Below, piece after piece: positions 59,608 to 64,000 of a stretch of DNA of 64,000 bases (position 1 is its first letter; each line of letters starts with the position of its first letter). The DNA comes from Streptomyces rimosus subsp. rimosus (GTDB lineage: Bacteria; Actinomycetota; Actinomycetes; Streptomycetales; Streptomycetaceae): assembly GCF_000720725.1 (NCBI RefSeq), contig NZ_JOCQ01000007.1:129214-193213 (forward strand), given 5' to 3'. Below the pieces are notes generated by a model. It was given only the letters and a program-made list of their open reading frames with translations, was not told the DNA's origin and searched no databases. A program made the position numbers and the translations under genes.

Positions 59608-60591
59608 ATGTCAGTGCAGATCGAGGACGCGGTGCAGAATCCCGCGCCACGGATCGGCAAGGGCGGCGCCCCGCCGCCCGGTCGCCGCCGCGGGACCGGC
59701 CGGGCCGCCGGAAAGGCCCCCTACCTGCTGCTGATCCCGGCCCTGGCCGCCACCGCGGTCTTCCTGGGCTGGCCGATGGTGCGGAACCTGGTCCTCTCGT
59801 TCCAGAACCTGAACATGAAGCAGCTGATCCAGCACCTCACCGAGTGGCGCGGGTTCGGCAACTACGCGGACATCCTGGGCGGCGAGCAGTTCTGGCGGGT
59901 CACCGTCCGCACCATCGTCTTCACATCCGTCAACGTCGTCCTGATCATGGTGCTGGGCGTGCTGATCGGCCTGCTGCTGGCCCGGCTCGGCAAGAAGATG
60001 CGCCTGGTGCTGTCCGTCGCGCTGGTGCTGACCTGGGCGATGCCCGTCATCGCCGCCACCACCGTCTTCCAGTGGCTGTTCGACGCGCGCTACGGCATCG
60101 TCAACTGGGTGCTGGACAAGCTGGGCTGGCACTCGATGGCCCACTACGATTGGGTCGGCAGCCAGCTGTCCACCTTCTTCGTCATCACCGTGCTGATCGT
60201 GTGGCAGTCGCTGCCGTTCGTGGCGCTGAACCTCTACGCCGCGACCACCACCATCCCCAAGGAGCTGTACGAGGCGGCCCGGATGGACGGCGCCGGCACC
60301 TGGAAGGTCTTCACCAGCGTCACCTTCCCGTTCCTCAAGCCGTTCTTCCTGGCGACCACGTTCCTGGAGATCATCTGGGTCTTCAAGGCGTTCCCGCAGA
60401 TCTTCGCGATCAACGAGGGCGGCCCGGACCGGCTCACCGAGACCCTGCCGATCTACGCCTTCACCGAGGGCGTCGGCAACCTCCACTTCGGCATGGGCGC
60501 GGCCATCTCGCTGCTGACGATCATCGTGCTGCTCGGCATGACCGCGTACTACCTGCGACTGACCCTCAAGCAAGAGGAGGACGAGGCGTGA
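59608..60591 (+). CDS. dasB: ABC importer permease DasB
   Basis: 327 residues with six membrane helices. The permease EAA loop (ELYEAARMDGAGTWKVFTSV) contacts the ATPase. The N-terminal 35 residues are basic and disordered. Partner of DasC in the chitobiose importer. ATG at 59608 behind GGGAGTAG. The stop overlaps the dasC start (GTGA). Confidence 0.92.
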   Translation: MSVQIEDAVQNPAPRIGKGGAPPPGRRRGTGRAAGKAPYLLLIPALAATAVFLGWPMVRNLVLSFQNLNMKQLIQHLTEWRGFGNYADILGGEQFWRVTVRTIVFTSVNVVLIMVLGVLIGLLLARLGKKMRLVLSVALVLTWAMPVIAATTVFQWLFDARYGIVNWVLDKLGWHSMAHYDWVGSQLSTFFVITVLIVWQSLPFVALNLYAATTTIPKELYEAARMDGAGTWKVFTSVTFPFLKPFFLATTFLEIIWVFKAFPQIFAINEGGPDRLTETLPIYAFTEGVGNLHFGMGAAISLLTIIVLLGMTAYYLRLTLKQEEDEA

Positions 60592-61418
60592 AGCGCTCCC
60601 TGCTCGGCCGCATCTGGCCCAACGCGGCGGCGCTCGTGCTCGCCCTCGGATTCGTCTTCCCCGTGTACTGGATGTTCACCACGGCCTTCAAGCCGAACGG
60701 CGACATCATCACCGAGGACCCGGTGTGGTTCCCGCTGCACGGCACCTTCGAACACTTCTCGACCGCCGTCAACGCGCCCAACTTCTGGTCGCTGGTGGGC
60801 AACTCGGTCACCGTCACCGTGCTCGCCGTCGTGTTCTCCCTGCTGATCGCGCTGTGCGGCTCCTTCGCCATCGCCCGGATGCGCTTCAAGGGCCGCAAGG
60901 GGATCCTCCTGGCCTTCATGGTCGCCCAGATGGCGCCCTGGGAGGTCCTGGTCATCTCGATCTACATGATCGTGCGCGACGCCGACATGCTCAACAGCCT
61001 GGTGCCGCTGACCTTCTTCTACATGCTGATGGTGCTGCCCTTCACCCTCCTGACGCTGCGCGGCTACGTCGCCGCCGTGCCCAAGGAGCTGGAGGAGTCC
61101 GCGATGGTCGACGGCTGCACCCGCACCCAGGCGTTCGTGAAGGTCATCTTCCCGCTGCTGGCGCCCGGCCTGATGGCCACCTCGCTGTTCGGCTTCATCA
61201 CCGCCTGGAACGAATTCCCGCTCGTGCTGGTTCTCAACAAGGAACCGGCCAAGGGCACGCTGCCGCTGTGGCTCTCGCAGTTCCAGAGCCAGTTCGGCGA
61301 CGACTGGGGCGCCACGATGGCCGCCGCCTCGATCTTCGCCCTGCCCATCCTGGTCCTGTTCCTGTTCCTGCAACGCAAGGCGGTCGGCGGACTGACCGCC
61401 GGCGCAGTGAAGGGATGA
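60588..61418 (+). CDS. dasC: ABC importer permease DasC
   Basis: 276 residues, six membrane helices (first: AALVLALGFVFPVYWMFTTA). EAA loop: ELEESAMVDGCTRTQAFVKV. GTG start at 60588 overlapping the dasB stop by four bases. Completes the membrane part of the DasABC importer. Confidence 0.92.
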   Translation: MKRSLLGRIWPNAAALVLALGFVFPVYWMFTTAFKPNGDIITEDPVWFPLHGTFEHFSTAVNAPNFWSLVGNSVTVTVLAVVFSLLIALCGSFAIARMRFKGRKGILLAFMVAQMAPWEVLVISIYMIVRDADMLNSLVPLTFFYMLMVLPFTLLTLRGYVAAVPKELEESAMVDGCTRTQAFVKVIFPLLAPGLMATSLFGFITAWNEFPLVLVLNKEPAKGTLPLWLSQFQSQFGDDWGATMAAASIFALPILVLFLFLQRKAVGGLTAGAVKG

Positions 61419-61426
61419 CGCGCGCC

Positions 61427-62971
61427 ATGACGACACTCGTACGCCCGTCCGACACCCTCACCCGCGACGCGCTCACCGTCCTCCAGCCCGGCTTCACCGG
61501 CACCTCGGCGCCCGACTGGCTGCTGCGCCGGCTCGGCGAGGGGCTGGCCTCGGTGGGCCTGTTCGGCCGCAACATCGCCTCGCCGGACCAGCTCGCGGCG
61601 CTCACCGCCGAGCTGCGGGCCGAGCGGGAGGACATCCTCGTCGCCATCGACGAGGAGGGCGGCGACGTCACCCGCCTCGAAGTGCGCGGCGGCTCGTCCT
61701 TCCCCGGCAACCTCGCCCTGGGCGCGGTCGACGACCCGCGGCTCACCCACGACGTGGCCCGTGAACTGGGCCGCCGGCTGGCCGAGTGCGGCGTCAACCT
61801 GAACTGGGCGCCGTCCGCCGACGTCAACTCCAACCCGTCCAACCCGGTCATCGGCGTACGGTCCTTCGGCGCCGACCCGCTGCTGGTCGCGCGCCACACC
61901 GCCGCGTACGTCGAAGGGCTCCAGTCCGCCGGCGTCGCCGCCTGCGCCAAGCACTTCCCGGGCCACGGCGACACCGCCGTCGACTCCCACCACGACCTGC
62001 CGCGCATCGCCGCAGACCTGCGCACCCTCCAGGAACGCGAGCTGGTGCCCTTCCGGGCCGCGATCGCCGCCGGCACCAAGGCCGTGATGAGCGCGCACAT
62101 CCTGCTCCCGGCCCTGGACGGCACGCTGCCCGCCACCCTGAGCCGCAATGTGCTCACCGGCCTGCTGCGCGCCCCCGTCAGTGAGGGCGGCCTCGGCTTC
62201 GAGGGTCTGATCGTCACCGACGGCATGGAGATGCAGGCCATCTCCGCGGTGTACGGCATCGAGCGGGGCAGCGTCCTGGCCATCGCCGCCGGTGCCGACG
62301 CCATCTGCGTCGGCGGCGGACTGGCCGACGAAGCCACCGTGCTGCGGCTGCGCGACGCCCTGGTGAGGGCGGTACGCGACGGCGAGCTGTCGGAGAAGCG
62401 GCTCGCCGACGCCGCGGCGCGGGTCCGCGCCCTGGCACGGTGGACCCGGAGTGCGGGCGCGGCACAGGGGACCCTCTCTGGGGAGCGAGGGGTCGCGCCC
62501 GCACCCGAGGCCGGCCTGGTGGCGGCTCGCCGCGCGCTGCGGGTCACCCGTAACGGTCCGTGCGAGCCGCTGCGCGCGCCCGCGTACGTCGCGGCCTTCA
62601 CACCCGTGGCGAATATCGCCGTCGGCGATGAGACGCCGTGGGGGGTTGCCGCGGAGCTGGGGAGGCTGCTGCCCGGTACGGAGACCGGGACGTACGGGAA
62701 CGCCGCTGCCGCCACGACCGACGCGCGCGCCCGGACGGAGGAGATCCTGCGGGCGGCGGGGGAGCGGCGGATCGTCGCCGTCGTCCGCGACGCGCATCGG
62801 CACGCCTGGATGACGGACGCCCTCGACGCCCTGCTCGACGCCCGCCCGGACACGGTGGTCGTCGAGATGGGCCTGCCACAGGCGCCCCCGCGCGGGGCCC
62901 TGCACATTGCCACCCATGGCGCGGCCCGCGTCTGCGGACGCGCCGCCGCGGAGGTCATCGCGGGTGGGTGA
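61427..62971 (+). CDS. Glycoside hydrolase family 3, beta-N-acetylglucosaminidase type
   Basis: 514 residues. GH3 features: EEGGDVTRL, AKHFPGHGDTAVDSHHDLPR (acid/base histidine and substrate loop of NagZ-type enzymes) and VTDGMEMQAI with the nucleophilic aspartate. No signal peptide, so it should cleave imported chitobiose in the cytoplasm to N-acetylglucosamine. The ATG at 61427 with GAAGGG nine bases upstream is preferred; an ATG at 61415 overlapping the dasC stop is also in frame. Last gene of the das operon. Confidence 0.9.
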   Translation: MTTLVRPSDTLTRDALTVLQPGFTGTSAPDWLLRRLGEGLASVGLFGRNIASPDQLAALTAELRAEREDILVAIDEEGGDVTRLEVRGGSSFPGNLALGAVDDPRLTHDVARELGRRLAECGVNLNWAPSADVNSNPSNPVIGVRSFGADPLLVARHTAAYVEGLQSAGVAACAKHFPGHGDTAVDSHHDLPRIAADLRTLQERELVPFRAAIAAGTKAVMSAHILLPALDGTLPATLSRNVLTGLLRAPVSEGGLGFEGLIVTDGMEMQAISAVYGIERGSVLAIAAGADAICVGGGLADEATVLRLRDALVRAVRDGELSEKRLADAAARVRALARWTRSAGAAQGTLSGERGVAPAPEAGLVAARRALRVTRNGPCEPLRAPAYVAAFTPVANIAVGDETPWGVAAELGRLLPGTETGTYGNAAAATTDARARTEEILRAAGERRIVAVVRDAHRHAWMTDALDALLDARPDTVVVEMGLPQAPPRGALHIATHGAARVCGRAAAEVIAGG

Positions 62972-62973
62972 AC

Positions 62974-63011
62974 TCCGCCGGGCCGCGGAAGGGGAGCCGC
63001 GGCCCGGCGGA
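62974..63011 (+). terminator. Terminator of the das operon
   Basis: Perfect 15-bp stem at 62974-62988 and 62997-63011 with loop AAGGGGAG, beginning three bases after the GH3 stop codon. Confidence 0.8.
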
Positions 63012-63034
63012 ACCAACGTCCGGCGCATGACGTG

Positions 63035-63071
63035 ACGCGGCCGGGGCCCCGTGTGGGTGCCCCGGCCGCGT
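63035..63071 (-). terminator. Terminator of nagB
   Basis: Perfect 13-bp stem, ACGCGGCCGGGGC at 63035-63047 with its complement at 63059-63071, located 38 bases beyond the nagB stop in its direction of reading. Confidence 0.7.
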
Positions 63072-63108
63072 CGCGGTATTTACCGGCTCTTAGAGGTCTT
63101 ACCGGCTC

Positions 63109-63891
63109 TTACAGGCCCTGCCACTCCGGCTTGGCGGCGTACGTGGCGCGGAAGTAGTCGGCCAGCTTGAGCTTGGACGCGGCGGCCTCGTCGACGACGA
63201 CCGTGGCGTGCGGGTGCAGCTGGAGCGCGGACGCCGGCACCAGCGCCGAGACCGGACCCTCGACGGACTGCGCCACGGCGTCCGCCTTGCCCTCGCCGGT
63301 TGCCAGCAGCACCAGGTGGCGGGCTTCCAGGATGGTGCCGATGCCCTGGGTGATGACGTGGTGCGGCACCTCGTCCAGGCTGTCGAAGAACCGGGCGTTG
63401 TCCTCCCGGGTCTGCTGCGTCAGCGTCTTGATCCGGGTGCGGGACGCGAGCGAGGAGCACGGCTCGTTGAAGCCGATGTGACCGTCGGTGCCGATGCCCA
63501 GCAGCTGGAGGTCCACCCCGCCGGCCTCGCCCAGTGCGCGGTCGTACGCCTCGCAGGCCGCCTGCACGTCCTCGGCCGTGCCGTCCGGCCCCATGAACGC
63601 GTCCGCGCCGAGCCCCAGCGGCTCGACGACCTCGCGGAGCACCACGGACCGGTACGACTCGGGGTGCCCGGCGGGCAGCCCCACGTACTCGTCGAGCTGG
63701 CAGATGCGGGTACGCGAGACATCCGCTTCCCCGCCGCGCACCTTGGCCGCCAGCGCCTCGTAGACGGGCAGCGGAGTCGAGCCGGTGGCCACACCCAACA
63801 GCGCCTCGGGCTTGCGGCGGACCAGGGCGGCGATGGCCTCCGCGATCAGCTCGCCGCCTGCCTTGGCGTCCGGGACGATGACAACTTCCAC
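63109..63891 (-). CDS. nagB: Glucosamine-6-phosphate deaminase
   Basis: 260 residues. Key segments: GVATGSTPLPVYEAL (phosphate loop), QLDEYVGLPAGHPESYRSVV with the catalytic aspartate, and LGIGTDGHIGFNEP with the ring-opening histidine region. It converts glucosamine-6-phosphate to fructose-6-phosphate and ammonia, feeding imported chitin sugars into glycolysis. GTG start at 63891. A DasR-type site lies 30-45 bp upstream. Confidence 0.93.
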   Translation of the reverse strand: MEVVIVPDAKAGGELIAEAIAALVRRKPEALLGVATGSTPLPVYEALAAKVRGGEADVSRTRICQLDEYVGLPAGHPESYRSVVLREVVEPLGLGADAFMGPDGTAEDVQAACEAYDRALGEAGGVDLQLLGIGTDGHIGFNEPCSSLASRTRIKTLTQQTREDNARFFDSLDEVPHHVITQGIGTILEARHLVLLATGEGKADAVAQSVEGPVSALVPASALQLHPHATVVVDEAAASKLKLADYFRATYAAKPEWQGL

Positions 63892-63920
63892 GCTGTGCCT
63901 GCCGATCTGGAGAGTGGTCG

Positions 63921-63936
63921 TGTGGTATAGACCAAT
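63921..63936. promoter_or_regulatory. DasR-type site upstream of nagB
   Basis: TGTGGTATAGACCAAT; read on the gene strand ATTGGTCTATACCACA. It keeps the dre core TGGTCTAnACCA and sits 30 bp before the nagB start. Confidence 0.75.
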
Positions 63937-64000
63937 CTATCAGAGCGCGCCCGACGACCCTGGTGACATCCGGCAACCCGGGGCTGAACAGGTGGCGAAC

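Noticed and set aside
1..64000. CRISPR arrays, rRNA genes, complete insertion sequences
   Set aside because: No regularly spaced identical repeats with unique spacers, no rRNA signatures and no intact transposase were seen anywhere in the window.

Overview
The window is chromosomal DNA from a Streptomyces or a very close relative. Evidence: very high G+C with strong third-position bias, frequent GTG/TTG starts, many 1-4 nt stop/start overlaps, and a gene order matching the conserved core around wblC, sigR-rsrA, nrdAB and dasR-dasABC-nagB. It carries about 60 protein genes, two initiator tRNA genes, one riboswitch and a small integrated element. I see no rRNA and no CRISPR.

Layout. 0-1 kb: tail of an unidentified gene, then about 750 bp without a convincing gene. 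1-5.4 kb: mycoredoxin with a sigma-R type promoter, helicase uvrD2, and the antibiotic-response regulator wblC (whiB7 type) behind an upstream ORF and an intrinsic terminator, followed by two small proteins. 5.4-12.8 kb: ABC1-type kinase, ThiF-like E1 protein, SprT/YgjP-like peptidase, three AIM24-domain proteins (the first fused to TerD), NUDIX hydrolase. 12.8-21.5 kb: putative metalloprotease, NAD-dependent epimerase-like protein, moaE, a one-helix membrane peptide, PDZ-Lon protease, PPA1309 family protein, large UPF0182 membrane protein. 21.6-24.1 kb: two identical tRNA-fMet genes flanking a Sel1-repeat protein. 24.1-33.1 kb: two small proteins, divergent catR/katA, CBS protein, hisN, a TetR regulator, an SMR transporter, rsgA-aroA, M50 peptidase.

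33.16-36.73 kb is the most distinctive region. A 3.5 kb lower-G+C island with a WhiJ-type cassette (XRE regulator, DUF6879 and DUF397 proteins) and the C-terminal remnant of a tyrosine integrase is bounded by a perfect 16-bp direct repeat. The right copy is the first 16 bases of the SRAP (YedK-like) gene; the left copy starts an orphan 15-codon reading frame. This looks like an integrative element inserted at the 5' end of the SRAP gene that rebuilt the coding start while replacing everything upstream.

36.7-49 kb: SRAP protein, small hydrolase, XRE-cupin regulator, sigR-rsrA with a visible sigma-R promoter and a two-start structure, TPR-like protein, peptide deformylase, a class A PBP with altered transpeptidase motifs, and nrdAB preceded by a cobalamin riboswitch and paired NrdR-like boxes. 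49-57 kb: two tandem secreted beta-propeller paralogues, GNAT, a sodium:solute symporter with its DUF3311 partner, cstA with its YbdD partner. 57-64 kb: the N-acetylglucosamine block dasR, dasABC, a GH3 enzyme and nagB, with DasR-type operators before dasA and nagB.

Stress control is a common thread: WblC (ribosome inhibition), SigR/RsrA and mycoredoxin (thiol stress), CatR/KatA (peroxide), the B12/NrdR-controlled ribonucleotide reductase, and DasR (aminosugar sensing). All calls are from reading the sequence; no database search was run.
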